Positions 11,636-28,700 of a stretch of DNA of 64,000 nucleotides are shown in pieces. The stretch comes from Piromyces finnis (Eukaryota > Neocallimastigomycota > Neocallimastigomycetes > Neocallimastigales > Neocallimastigaceae). The notes under the pieces were generated by a model that worked only from the letters and a program-made list of their open reading frames with translations, was not told where the DNA came from and made no database searches. The stretch is from NCBI GenBank assembly GCA_002104945.1, contig MCFH01000023.1:434001-498000 (forward strand), written 5' to 3'. Position numbers and translations under genes: made by a program. How positions within the stretch are numbered: position 1 is the stretch's first letter; each line of letters opens with the position of its first letter.

Positions 11636-12570
11636 TTATTCTATGTTTATAAAAATATTGGAATTAGAATGATTGACATTGCTACTACTACTAGCGGAAT
11701 CATTATTTGAATCGATTTCTTTCATATTTAATACTTCGTAAAATGAGGAATTAAAAATAGTATGTTTTTTTCTTGAATTGGGTATTATTTCTCCAAATGA
11801 CATTTTACCTATATCAATTAAATGATTACTTCGTGAACGAGTAAAAGAACTTATACGAGTCTTTAGATAATATTTTTTAACATATATTTTGCAACAACAA
11901 AATATACCATTGTCATCTATATCAAGTTTATCTTTAAATGGTAATGGGTAAATTAAAATTTTATAAAACTTTTTTAATCCTAATTTTACATAGGAGCAAA
12001 TTAATTTTAAATTTGTTAACATATCTCCTCGACTTGACCCAATCATTACAAATTCCCCAACAATAATTAATACAGATGATATAATATCACTTTGACGAAT
12101 TGGATTATGATTAATGAAATAATCAGAGAGTATAGTAAATGGAAGGGATACCATTAAACCACAAGTAAATGTTACTGTACTAATTAAAGTCGACCCATAA
12201 TTATAACAATAATTATATATAAATCCTAATACCATAATGAATATTAATTCCAACCCTTCACTAAATGATGGCATTATAAACGGCTCAAATCCTAATCGAC
12301 TTAATATTGGTATCCCAGGCCAGAACATTGTTAATGATATAATACCTATTAAACCTGATATCATCATCAATATTTGAAGTTTTCTTTCTCTTATGGAAAA
12401 TCTATCAAATATAATTTGTGCATTTCCGGTGCCTCGACTCACATGTGATCGTGGATGATAACTTTGGACATATTTTGTAAATATTACATCTTGTAAACCG
12501 AAGAAAAAACTACCAGCAACCTTATTTTTAAATAAAAAAAATTATTATTATATATATATATATTTTAAAA

Positions 12571-12608
<38 letters not shown>

Positions 12609-13763
12609 TATTAATAAATGCTGACAAATGGCATTTGGTTGAGAAAAAAAATGAAAATTTTATATTTATTTATAAAGTATAATTAGTTTTATTACAGCTA
12701 AAATATTGGCAATTATTCTTTGTTTATAGAGAGTATCAATGTCATCTCGAAATTCTTCATTTAAATCATTTATATCAATATCTCTTCGAAATATTGTTGA
12801 AGCATTATATGAATTAGAATAAAATGCAAGATCTCCTAAAAAGGTTTCATTGAATTTATTCAATTCTATTTCATCTTGAATAATTTCTTCTACAATTTCT
12901 TCTGAATTCCAAAGTGACATATAAATTACACCAGTAAAACTAAGAGCTATACCAAGTAATTTTGTTAATGAAATTTGCTCCTTTAATATTATGATAGTAA
13001 GAATATATGTGAAAATTGAAGAAGAATTTGATATAACCATCATATCTGAAACGTTAGAATGATTTATAGCAAAATACCATAAGAAGTATGGAATAATTTG
13101 TAATAAAGCCATAATAAAAATAAATGAGAAAGATGGTAATGCTCTTTTTTTACCTAATAAAGAGTACAATAAAATTTTTACATTTTTTGAAATAAAAAAT
13201 GAAATGTCAATTAACCTTGTGTATACTGGTTTTAATGAAGTTTGAAATTTTGATAGAGTTTCTTTATTATTGAAATATTTAAATTTATTATAATAGAATA
13301 CATTATTTTATTAGCTATAATATTTCTTTATTCATAATTTTATTTTTATTTTATTTTTTTTTTAATGAATTTTATGATTACTTGAATTTTTTATAAATCT
13401 TGCTACTTGCTGGTAATATTTCTTTTTTTCATTAGGTGATTCTAATTTCAATGTTTCCTTAACATTTGTTTTATTATGTCTGGCATAAAGCGGTATTGAA
13501 AATATTAACATACTTGTATTTAACCAACTATTATTTATTATAAATTGATTTACAAATTTAAAAATACATATTTAATTAAAATTATTATTTTTACATTATA
13601 AAAAAAAAAATGTTATTTATTTATCATACACTATCAGATATGGTTTGTTGTATTTCATGTTAATTTCAAGATTTCGTATTAATTCCTTTATATATGATAT
13701 AATTTCATAATCATTTATAAATAATGAAATTAAAAAATTAAAATATAAATATATAATTAACAT
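11636..13763 (-). CDS. SLC35F-type drug/metabolite transporter-superfamily membrane protein
   Basis: Four exons on the minus strand: 13763-13630, 13527-13382, 13261-12696, 12520-11636; 576 aa. Phases are 2, 1 and 0. The first join recreates the SLC35F landmark after the first membrane segment (YNKPYLIV joined to WLNTSMLIFSIPLYARH, compare the KPFF..TY..TS pattern of SLC35F5). Exon 3 has helices such as FSFIFIMALLQIIPYFLWYF and LLGIALSFTGVIYMSLW, and the V-S-D-M-M-V-I-S-N-S-S loop typical of the family. Exon 4 has four or five more helices (LELIFIMVLGFIYNYCYNYG, IISSVLIIVGEFVMIGSS), then a hydrophilic Ser/Asn-rich tail of about 110 residues. About ten membrane spans fit the fold. Substrates of SLC35F proteins are poorly known, so none is assigned. 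The 13381 donor and the T-poor 13262 acceptor are the least certain joins. Confidence 0.72.
12573..12606 (+). repeat. 34-nt poly(A), poly(T) on the sense strand of the transporter intron
   Basis: An uninterrupted A run inside intron 3 of the minus-strand transporter gene. In the transcript it is a U-tract upstream of the acceptor at 12521, so it may act as an overgrown polypyrimidine tract. Confidence 0.8.
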
Positions 13764-14660
13764 AATATAAACTTTTCTTTTTTTTTTTATAAAAATAAAT
13801 GAATATATATAAATTTATATAAGGAATAAAATATGTTTGATATATCCTAATACCATTTGGAAATTCCAACAAACAATACATATTAGCAAGCAAATGGAAG
13901 AATATCTTAATTCATTAGGATGTAAATTAAAAGGGGTATTTATAGCCATGATGAGTATATGAATATGAGTAAATAATTTAATTTTATCCTGTTAAATTTT
14001 TATATATAACGATATATTTTTCTTTATTATTTAATTTTTGATGTTTCATTTACAATAATATTCTATAATATATATATATTTTTATTTAAAACATCTATTC
14101 ATATTTTTTTTTTTTAATTTCTAATTTTAATTATATTCTTGCAAATGAAATTAAAGCGCCTTTATGAATTATTAAATTAATAGTGCGAAATTCTTAAAAA
14201 TAAAAAAAAAAAGAAAGAAAGAAAAAAAAAACTTTATATTTAATTATCTTTTTTTTTTTTTTAATTCTATTATATTTTATTTAAATATTTATTCTTAATT
14301 TTTAAGTTTATTTATTTATATATTTTTGGTTTTTTTTTTATTTTATGCCAATTTGATACAATAATTTTTATATTAAATTAATAAATTATTATTTAATTTG
14401 TATTTTATACTTAATAACATAAAAATTAATAGATTAATGATATTTATTTATTACATTTTTGAAATATAAAAAATATTTATATATTTTTATAAAAGTTAAA
14501 AAATATTTGGTATAATATAGATTAAACTATATGTTCTATAATTTCAAATTGTTTTTAAAAAATAAAACCCAATATAAAAACTATTGTAATAATAATATAT
14601 TTTAATTTGTTATAGTATATTTATGATCAATACTTAATTTTTAAAATAATATTTCATATT
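13764..14660. other. Spacer with one coding-like fragment (13813-13962)
   Basis: Mostly A/T-rich. At 13813-13962 on the plus strand there is a 49-codon open frame with normal codon variety, including CLIYPNTIWKFQQTIHISKQ and MEEYLNSLGCKLKGVFIAMM, then TGA. It has no upstream ATG of its own in frame and no clear splice partner, so it is either a gene relic or an orphan exon. Nothing else is seen. Confidence 0.4.
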
Positions 14661-17600
14661 TTACTTCATTAGTTGATTGTTCTTTTCAATAAATGACCTA
14701 AAAACCATATATTTATAATATAATTAGAAATGGTACTATTTATTATTAAATTATTCTATAATATAAAAACATACTTTAACCATGCTCTATGTTCTTGAAG
14801 TAAGGCTTCAGATTTATTTGTAAGATTTAAAGTATGAGATTGATTTAAACTATAATCGTTTATAGAATACAAATCATCATTTAATTTTGTTGATATATCA
14901 GAGCTATAGTTTGATTGTTTTGTATTATGAAGTGATTCATTATAATACTTTGATGGTGAATCAGTAGTTGTTTTTTTGACATAATTCATACTAACACCAT
15001 TATTTGATAAACCATGATTATATGAATCTAATACCATATTAAAAATATATATTACTTATTTATTCATTTATTTATTTTATATAAAATATATAAACAATTA
15101 TTACCATATTTTGTGTTTCTATCATTCATTAAATAACTTGATTGGTAATATGATTTGCTTTTGTTATTTAATGATGAATAACATGAGTAGTTATGATTAA
15201 TACTAAGATTATTCATTCTTTGAGAAGACGAAGAAAATCCGTAGTTATCTTTATTTAAAGAATTATCATAATTATATGTTTTTGAATGTTTGTATTTATT
15301 ATCAAATAATCCATAAGATGAAGAATTATTTCTAGTAGTTCTAATGTGATCCAAAAGACTATCCAATTCCTTACCTAATTCTTCTGTATCAAACATTAAA
15401 TTTTTATTTGAATAATTATTTTTTGTTGGGATTGTACTATCATAATTATCACCATAAAAAATTTTCTTATTACTAGTAAGATATGGAGAATCTTTAAGAT
15501 AAGGTGAATTTATTTCTTCATCATTACTGTAATTTGATCTACTTTCATTTAAATTAGCACCAAGTATATAATTATTTTCGTATTTTCTTGGTGGTAAATC
15601 ACCTCTCATATCATTTTTATTATTCAATTTATAATTATGGCTTTCTGAATTGAAATCTTTATATTTATTACTTTGAGAAGATTTAATATGTATAGACGAT
15701 GAATTATTTTCATTTTCGTTTGAGGAGAATTTCAAACCGTTTGGTTTTATTCCCCAATTATATTTTTCACTTAATTCATTAATATCATTAATTCGTTTAT
15801 TTATATTATAAATACTTTCATTTGAATTTGCATATTTTATTGGAATATTATTTATTGTATTATCATTTTCATATTTAATTCCTAATGAAACATTTTTCTT
15901 TACACCATCTTTATTTTCCATAGGGTTATTAGAATCATCTTCATCAAAACTTATTGATATTTTTTCATCAGTTTCACTATTTTTTTCAGTATATTTATAG
16001 GAATAGTCCAAAAATTCATTTTCATGAGATTCTAACTTTTTCCTACTTAATTCTAATTCTTTAGCTGTTTTTTTGAGATTTTTATCAATAAGATCAAAAT
16101 TTTCTTTTCCATCAGTCTCGATGTATGTTTTTATAAAATTTTTATTATAATTGTCTATCTCAGAAAAAATGACAATTTTTTCATATATAATAATTAAATT
16201 AATAATTGGAAAAATAATAAATAAATAGGTATATATATCTCTTCTTTATATTTATTATATAATTTACCTTGAATTTTTATTCTTGGACTATATGAATTAC
16301 TATCTTCACCTATCTCGATTTTACTATTGTTTATTTTAGTTTTTTGTTGATTAACATAGTTAGTATTAGTGTAGGCTCTTCGAGCATTAATACAATGGGC
16401 TTTGATAATGGAAGCCAATTCAGATACTTCTTTCTCAATAATATCTTGAAGCTTTGTTTTATTATCTTCTAATAACAATTTATCCTTTTCAATCTCGTCT
16501 TTTTGTTTATTATATGAATCGAATAATTGATTGAGCTCGTCTTCCAGCATTTCTTTATGTGTATTTAATTTTTTACGTTCATCTTCAATATCAGCCAAAA
16601 GTTGTTCATTAATAGCTTGATGAGACAGTATCTTATCTCGAAGATCAAAATTGTTACTAATACTTTCTTTTTCTGGATCTTGTTGATTCTCAAGATTGTG
16701 TTTATCAATATTTACAATTTCTAAGTGTTGACGGTACATTTCTTCTCGTTTTTTTTCTTGATTAATTAATTCAATAGTATTTGAATGAATCTTTTTAATA
16801 CGTTCACTAAAGTTCTTTTCTTCTTCTTCTTCTTCTTTTGTCCATTCCTCCCTTCTAAAGGCTAATTGTTTATTAAATCTATTCTTTTCTTCTTCTTGCT
16901 TTTCTAATAATTCACGTGTTAATTTTAATTCTTCACGTTTTCTCATTTGTTGAATTAATTCAAAAATTTTTTCTTTATTTTCTTCCTCTAAAGTTTTTTG
17001 TTGATTACATCTTTCTTCTTCAAACTTTATTTTAGTTTCTTTATATTCTTTTTCAATTTCTTCTCTTATTTTCTCTATTTTAGTATCATATTCACTTTTT
17101 ATACGAATTTGTTCATCATCGATTTTAATATCATAAAATTTTTTTAGCTCCTGTTTATTTTTTTCTAAATCTTCTTCATATTGTTGTCTTAGCTTTTCTT
17201 TTTCAATTTTTAGTTTCTTTAAATTATATTCTTCTAATTGTTGAATTTCTTCTTTTCTTTTCAAAATCTCATTATTTACTTCTTGTTCTTTCTTTTTAAT
17301 ATTTTCTAATTCTTTTGAATTATTTGATTCAATTTGAAGTTGTAATTCCTTTATTTTGTCATCATCTAATTTCTTATTCAAAATTTCTTTTAACTCTTGT
17401 TCATGTTTTAAATTTAATTGCTTTTCTTCCTCTTCATATTGTTCTTTCATTTTTTTCAATTCATCTTCATGTTGTTGACGATATTCTTGTTTTTTTGTTT
17501 CATAATCTTTTTCTATCATTATTCTCTCATTTTCTAATTTTGTATCATTTTCTTTAATTATTTTTTGATATTCCTTATTATATTTATTTTCTTCTTCTAT

Positions 17601-19870
17601 TTTTAAACTATTTAATTTTTCAGAATATTGATTTTTTATTTTTTCCACTTCATCATTATACATATTTTCTTGACTATTTTGTAATTTCACTAGATTTGAT
17701 TTTTGAACTTCTGAAAGATTTGTATCATTATCATTTTTTATTTTTTCTAATTTTTCTTTATATTCATTCATAAGTTTATTTTTTTGATTGTCAAATTCAT
17801 ATTTTAATTCTTTGATACCTTTCTCGCTTTCGGATTTTAATATTTCTACTTTTTGACGATAATCATTAGTAATTTTGTTAATTTCTTCTTTATGTAACTT
17901 GATAATATTATCAATTTCACTTTTATTTTTTATTTTAAGTTCATTAAGTTCATTATCATTTTCCTTTTTCATTTCATTTTTTTTTGCTATAAATGACTCA
18001 CGTTCTTTAATAAGTTCCTTTTCATTGCTTACCATCAAATTTTGAATCTCTACTTCATGCATTGCTTCAATTTCATGTATTTTGACTTCGTTAGCTTCAT
18101 TAAGTTCTTTAATTTGTTTATCATATTTTTCTTTTAATTGATCTAATTGCTTTTGTATTTCCTCTTTAGCATTCATCATTTGTGAACTAAGAAGTTGGGT
18201 ATCAGAATCTATTGAATTATTATTATTAGTAACTGAAGGTAATTCATTTTCTTCTTCTTTCTCAGGTGTTGATAAAGCAAATTCGATTACAAGATCCTTT
18301 TTACGGTCTTCTTTAATAGTAGAAGTAACTGTAACTGAGTTATTATTTTCTGGTTTTAATATTTTATCTGTTGGAATACTATAGTTATCACTTATTTCCG
18401 AATTAATTTCAATAGTTGGTGCTTTTTGATTTGCAATAATTTGCGATATATTTTTGTTTTTTACATCTGCAATAGCTAAACTTTCTGATTTTTCTTCCAT
18501 ATTTTCTTCATCTTCTTCATCTTCATCGTACTCTTCAAAATCTTCTTCGACATCTTCCTCTTCCTCAATATCTTCATTATCATTATCCTCTTCTTCTTCT
18601 TCTTCTTCTTCTTCTTCTTCTTCTTCTTCATCATCTTCATCTTCATCTTCTTCATCTTCTTCATCTTCTTCATTATTTATATCAGTTACACTTTTATGAA
18701 CATTATATAATACTATATAATTGAAATAATAATAATAGCAATAACAACAATAAAAATAATATATTGTATATAATTAATAATACAAATATATAATTAAATT
18801 TTAAAAAAATATTATGTTAAAAATAACATATATTATATATATAGAAATTCAATATGTTTACTTTCGTTAAGAGATTTTTCCCTACATTCTTCTTCATCGT
18901 CTACAGATAAATTTAAATCAGAGATGCTTAAAAGTTGATTTTTATTAGATAATATGGATGTTTCATTTTTTTTATTATCTAATGGATCTAATTGAGTTTT
19001 TGATTTTAAATAACTATTTTTTATTGGAGCTAATTCAACAGTTCTAGATATTGATTTTTCTGTAATTTTACTTTCACTTGATTTCAAATCACTTTCTGAT
19101 ATTTGAGTGTCTGTTTCTGCATTCTTTTTTTAAATAAAAAAAAAATCAATTTATTTTTCATTCTTTAAATTTACTTTAATATAAGCTAATTAATAAGTTT
19201 TATATATCTTTTAATCATTGTATTATTATAATTACATTATCAATTATAAAAGGATGAGATTTTTTATATGCCTCTAATCCTTCCTTTTTACATTTTTCTT
19301 TTTCACTCTCATATAATTTTCTGTAATACTCATCACAAGGATGGTCCCATATACTTTCACCAGTAACGAAATTAAAGTAATATATATTGTCATCATCTGT
19401 TTGACTGTTATATATAATTTATAAAATCAATAAATATATATATATAGAAAATACACATTTTTTTATATTTTATTTATTTTAAATATACATATATAAAATT
19501 ATTTATTATTTTTAAACATTGTACCATGGTTTCCAATTTGGAGGAAGGGGTGCTTTTAACGATTCTCTTGCAATCCATAAAAAATGTTTTTCTTTTTCTA
19601 CATTCATTCCAAGAAATGAAGCATATTCCTCAATTTCTATAAATTATCATTATAATTATAATCATTATTGTTAATAACATAGTTTTCATTTTTTGTTATT
19701 TATTTTTTTTTTTATTAAAAACAATATATAACAAAACATTTAATAAAGCATCTAAATATATATAATTAAATAATAATAGTAATAATAATAGAAAATCTCA
19801 ATTTTTATTTACCTTCAAGGGTTGGTTCATAGTTTTCATCAAATTCTTCTTCTAAAATTGTACTAGTCAT
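14661..19870 (-). CDS. CEP164-like centriolar distal-appendage protein
   Basis: Eight exons on the minus strand: 19870-19813, 19636-19525, 19404-19236, 19123-18862, 18712-16268, 16154-15105, 15027-14775, 14697-14661; 1461 aa, close to human CEP164. All phases agree (1, 2, 0, 1, 1, 1, 2). The N-terminus carries the CEP164 signature: [20 protein letters not shown], then a WW domain at about 49-80 ([20 protein letters not shown], with W54, W76, P79) and [12 protein letters not shown]. The cysteine of WKPC is made by the exon 2/3 junction, which supports that join. An acidic Glu/Asp stretch (about 205-265) precedes a charged coiled coil (about 380-945) and a Ser/Asn/Tyr-rich tail ending [18 protein letters not shown]. 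In animals CEP164 sits on distal appendages and recruits TTBK2 for cilium assembly. Its presence implies a flagellated stage. The last 11 codons are an inferred small exon. Confidence 0.88.
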
Positions 19871-21233
19871 TTTATTATATTAATTCTATTAATAACTATT
19901 TAAAATAATGAAAATATTAATGAGACGCTTATATTTTGGTTTATAAGAATGTTGATAATACTTCTATTTTTTACAATATTGTTCATTATTTTTATAATAT
20001 TTGTAATGAAGCATACTCATATAACTTTTGGATGATAGAATAAACTAAACTAAACAAAATTTAGGATAACTAAATTAAAAGAAGTATATTTTCAATTATT
20101 ATGATATCATAAAGATTTTTATAATATAAAAACTGCGCAAAGTTCTTTAAAAAAAAAATATATTTTATTTTTATTATTATTTTTTGAGTATCTTGTAATT
20201 ATCTAACTATTGAAATATCTTCTAATAAATGTATTTATTTTAAATAAATAATTAAATAATTCTATTTAATTATAATTATTGTCTTTTAATTATTATTCTA
20301 TTTTTGAATAAATATAATGATATTTTGTTTTTGTTTTTGTTTTTTTTTTATTTCATAAAATTAATTTAATTAAATTTTATTTAATTAAAAAAAACTAGTT
20401 TACAGATAAAAAATTATAAAAAATTTATTTTTGTTTTATATATTTAATAATTATAAAAAGTTTATTTAATATAATTTTTTACAATTTCAAAAATATTTAA
20501 AATAAATATTAATAATATTAAAAATAAATATAAATAGTGTATACTCTTTTTTTTGTATGGTATGTATGTATGTATTTCTTTTCTTTTCAGTATATAAATT
20601 TTAAAATAAGCTTAATTATACTATGAAAAATACACATTACTATAATTGTATTTATATATTTCATAAACATTAAATAAACTTCCATATTATATATACCCAT
20701 ATTATTCTGGAAATTATTCTAAAATAAAATGATAGTTTAAAATAAAAATTTTATCCACCATAACCTTTTTTTTAAATCATAATCCTCAATTAATACTAAT
20801 CTTTATCATATAAGTATACAAATTATTATGTATGGCTAACTAAATAAGAAGAAAATTTAAGTAAAAATACTTTAATAAGTTTCTTTTTTATTAAATAATT
20901 ATTATTATATCTTATTTCTATTTTTATATAAAATAAAATTTATATATTTTATTTTTTTATTTAAAAAAAAAAAAAGAAACAATAATTCAATGTTTTTTCG
21001 TAATTAAATTATTCACTAAATAATAAAAAAAAGAGAAGAGAAAATTATTATATTAAATAAAAAATAATCAAATAACTTGAATTTTTAGTTTACTATTATT
21101 ATTATTATTCTATCCCATAATTTTTTAAAAAAAATATATTATTAATAATATATATAATAAAAGAGTCAATAAGTTTTTATTATATTTATAATTTATAATA
21201 AATCAGTTTATAATTATTGTAAAATAGTTAATA
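19871..21233. other. Divergent promoter region between the CEP164-like and RING ligase genes
   Basis: This 1.36 kb spacer separates two divergent starts, so it must contain both promoters. It is A/T-rich with T and A tracts; no gene or defined motif can be supported. Confidence 0.55.
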
Positions 21234-24329
<3,096 letters not shown>

Positions 24330-25753
24330 AATTTATAAAAAAAAAATATGTTAATTTTTATTATTTAATTTAATTATCATTCCGTATATTAAAAAGAATA
24401 ATCTATGATATAAAAATAAAAAATAAAAAATTTCTTTATAGTATATTTTATAAATATAAATATTTGTATATATGTTTAACTATACCAAAATTATATATAT
24501 TGTATATACTAAAAATCGAGAAGTAAAAAAAAAAAATCAGCTATCTCTTAAACATATATATTAATATATCAACAAAACAAGAAAATAATATTAAAAGTAT
24601 ATAGTAATAATATGAAGAAATAATTAAAATTAAAATAAATAATTTTAATAATTATTAAATAGTTCTATTAAATATAGTTATAATTGAGAATATAATCATT
24701 ACTTTAAAAACAATAAATAACAATAATAAAAATAAAAAAAAAACTTATATTATTATCAAATTAGCTTTTGTTTTATCTTTAATTTTTACTGTTCTTTATT
24801 TTAAATTTTATTTTTTTAATTTTAATCTTTTTATTTTACTCTTACAATTTTTATTATGTATATTTTATAAATTTATTTTTTAATATTTTTTTTTATTCTT
24901 TTTTTTTTATTCTATCCTTTTTTTTTTTTTTTTATTTCTTTACTTATTTATTTTTGAAAGTTGATGGGAGAAAAAAAAAATAAAATAAAAAATAAAAGAT
25001 ATAGAATTATATGCGGAATATAAAAATAAAATTTTATTTTATAGCGCCTTAATTATTATAAATATAATTTATCTAAACGAAATATTGTTAATAAATATAC
25101 TTTTATTTTTAAGAAATGAGTATTTTTTAAAAAAACTGTTTTTTGTTTATTCGGAATATACGCTGGTTTGAATGTATTTCTTTTATTAATGAAAGAGTCT
25201 TCACTTGTAAAATATTGATGATAATACAGCCTCTTCTTTTTTTTCTTGTAGTTTTAACAAAAATTTAAAAAAACAATTTGTAACTCTTATTCTAATAATA
25301 TTTATTTTTGTTTTTACATTTTTATTATTATATTTGTTTACTATTTTAATAAAGAAACATTTTTTTATTTAAAAAATCAATTAAATTATTAAATATTATT
25401 CATATCTTGAATGATATTTAAAATTTAAATAAAGATTTATATATATAAAAATGCCTCTGGATTTTATTCCTTTTATTTTTTTCATATTTATTTTTTACTT
25501 TTTTTTTTTTTAATTTATTTTTGTTATTATATTTTGTAATACTTATTTTTGTTGTTTATTTGTATTTTATGTTATATATTTATTTGTTATATTTATTATT
25601 CATTTTGTTTTTAAATTATTACTTATTAAATATATATTTATTCAATTGTATTTTTTCTTTCTTTAAAGATAATTATATTCATTTCATGTTCAAAAATATA
25701 TATTCCTATCATATTTATCACACAATTAATCATTAGAAACATTTTGATATTTT
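24330..25753. other. A/T-rich spacer between convergent genes
   Basis: No supported gene. It contains long T-tracts around 24890-24940 and 25500. A 40-codon minus-strand frame near 25150-25250 has mixed codons (LIKEIHSNQRIFRINKKQ) but lacks a start and neighbours. It is probably chance or a relic. Confidence 0.5.
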
Positions 25754-28700
25754 TTAAATATTACTAATATCATTATTAATTGAATTAGCTAATTGATTTT
25801 GCATATTTAAAGTTCGTCTTCTTATTTCTTTTTCTCTTCTTTCTTCTTCTTGTTGTTGAGCTCTTTGCTTTAATATATTATTTTCAAATCCTGTGGTTAC
25901 ATTAAGTTCATTCATAAAGCGTTCAACAAAAGTTTGCCCTTCTATATCAAATTTTTTTAATTCTATTTGACGTTCATCAACAATATCATAATTATTAAGT
26001 TTACTACCAATAGAATTTGATTTTTTTATAAAATAATTAGATTCTTCAGCTGTTTTCCTCAATAATGGAAGATTATCAGCTGATAAATTATAATTACCGT
26101 TTTTATATAATGAAGTTTTAGCATTATAATTAATATTATTAGTAGCATTGCTATTACTATTAATTATAGTATTATTTTTTGTAATGATATCTAAATCATC
26201 ACTAATACTATTAACATCAGAGATATCAGATACTACTGCAGATAATGGTTTAGAACTATTGTCAGGTGGAATATAAAAAATCGAAGTTTTTTTACTTTTA
26301 CGTTGTTTCTTGGCCAATTCTGATGAACTTATATCAACACATTGAGTAGAAGGACTTCTACTATAGATTTTGTGTTGTTGAATTCCAGGAATAGAAACAT
26401 CACTATTAATATCTATAGTAAAATTTTTAGATTGAATACTAGGAGAATTACCAAGACTTGGTACCTTCATAGGAATATTAGTAAATGATTGATTTGGAGA
26501 AGGTTTAGTATTATTAACAGAAATAGTAGATACTATTGGTGAACATGATTTAAATTCTTTGATACTTTCGTATGAAGTTGAAAGTAATGATGAAGAATCT
26601 TTTCCATTATTAATTTGAGGAATAGGAATAAGATGTTGACTATTAAAGGATGTCTTCCGTGGTCTTGGAGAAATAGAAACAGCTGAAATATTTTCAATCG
26701 AAGCATGAGTTGATACAGGAGATATTACTGGTGTAATACTGTCAAAACGACGTGGATTGGCATCACTAAATTCATTAGTACTTAATTCCGACATTGGTGA
26801 ACTAAGGTTGTATTCTGGGTTAATCATACGAAGAGAATTGCTTACAGAATAAGAATTTGAATCACTTCCAAATTGTTTAAGTTTTTGTTGAATCATTGCA
26901 TTTTGCTTTAATTTCTGATTAATTTGTTGTTTAAGTTGATTTTGAAGTTGTTGTTGTTGTTGTTGTTGTTGCTGAATCTTTTTTACTCTTATTTCTTGTT
27001 TTTGTTGAAGTTGTAACAACATATACTGTTGTTGTTGTTTAGCTCTTTCTTTTTTAGACTTGACTTGAAGAGAAGGAGCACTGTTATTAAGAATTCTTTG
27101 AAGCTCCTCTTGTCCCCGAATGCGTGCTGGACTATTCATATTAATATTAGTTAATACAAAATCATCTTGAATATAATTCGCTTGCTCCTTTTTCATTGTT
27201 TGGTTATTGACATCATATTTTTTAATGTTATTATCAATATTTGGTGACTTCGCTATACTATCTGGAATTAATGGTGTCTTATATTCATTCTTTGCTAGTC
27301 CTTCTGGGAAGTATGCCTTTTCTAAATGATTTAAAGCTTTATGAATTGTAGCATCAGCATCAGAGGTATCAATTAATTCTTTATTATTTTGTTGTTGATT
27401 ACATTCTAGCTGATCTAAAAGCTGAATTAAAGTACTGAAAATTTCTTTTTCAGACTCCTTACTAGAAATTATCTTTTTTGGCTTTGAAACTTCTGAATAT
27501 GGCTCTTGATAAAACACTGGTTGTTTTGGGATACTTGATTTTCTTTTATTTACTGGAAGAATAATATTATCACGAACAATTTTATTATTAGTGGTAGTAT
27601 TTGATGTGCCATTATTGCAATTAATATAATAAGAATTTAATAAACTATTAGTAGTAGTATCATTAGTAATTACTCTACTACTTTTTTTTGAAACATTAGA
27701 GTAGTTTGAATCATTTGAATTTAATCTACTATTTACAGTAGAAATACTCTGAACTGAAAGTACGCTGTTTCGAACATTTATATGATTATCATTATCAGAA
27801 AGATTAGAATTATCAATCTTATCAATAATAGATTTATCAATATTATTTTGATTTTGGCCAATGTGATAACCAGCTTCTTTGACATTAACTTCACTTTCTA
27901 ATGAAAGTTTATTGATATATTTATGTGGTAAATCATCCTTTGGACTCTTAATTTCTGGATGTGGTGATGGTGGTGGGGTGTTTTTAACTATTGGATTAAC
28001 TATTGGATTATTTTGGGAAAGCGGAGAGGAAAAAGACTCCTTTCTACCATACTCTGAAGAAATTGATGGGGATTTTATAATACCAGTGTTAATATTTCCT
28101 GGTAATATAGATAATGAAGATTTTCTATGACTTGGTGACATTGATCTTGAACGATTGGATTCATAATAATTATCATTTTTCAAACTCTTATCATGAAAAC
28201 TTCTACTGATCCTTTGATCTTTACTACCAAGAGAATTTTTACGATAAAGAGCAGATATTGGATGAACATTATAATCCTTACTATAATACATATTACCTAA
28301 AGAATCACTAGATGAACTAACAGAAAATGAATTAGACGTTGGTCCGATAAATAAATCATTTGGTGTTGAAGGTGAAGGTGGAACTGTCTTGGAAGAATCA
28401 CTTTGACTATTATCAGTATCTTTTTGATTATTAATTTTAATATTTAAAGGTTTAGTTATTGGTGAAGATAATGAAGGTGATGGAATACATGATGGATTAG
28501 ATTGACCTACAAAAGACTTTTGTCTTGCCTTACGAGTACTATCTAACAAAGATATACTTCTTTGAGGAATTAAAAAATCAGAATAAGAAGAAGCAGATAA
28601 ATTACTTGAATTTGAATTTCTGTTTGAAAAATCTCCTTTGATACTATTTTCTATATCGTTTAAAATTGTTTCACTACTACTACTTATTAATTGGTTATTT

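Noticed and set aside
18454-18699. Plus-strand poly-Ser frame and minus-strand poly-Lys frame across 18476-18699
   Set aside because: Both are shadow readings of the GAA/GAT repeats that encode the acidic Glu/Asp stretch of the CEP164-like protein.
25521-25736. Plus-strand hydrophobic frame of 71 codons (MLLYFVILIFVVYLYF), and similar frames at 30126-30335 and 57932-58153
   Set aside because: T-rich spacer DNA translates to Phe/Leu/Ile/Tyr runs that mimic membrane proteins; codon variety is missing and no splice or family support exists.
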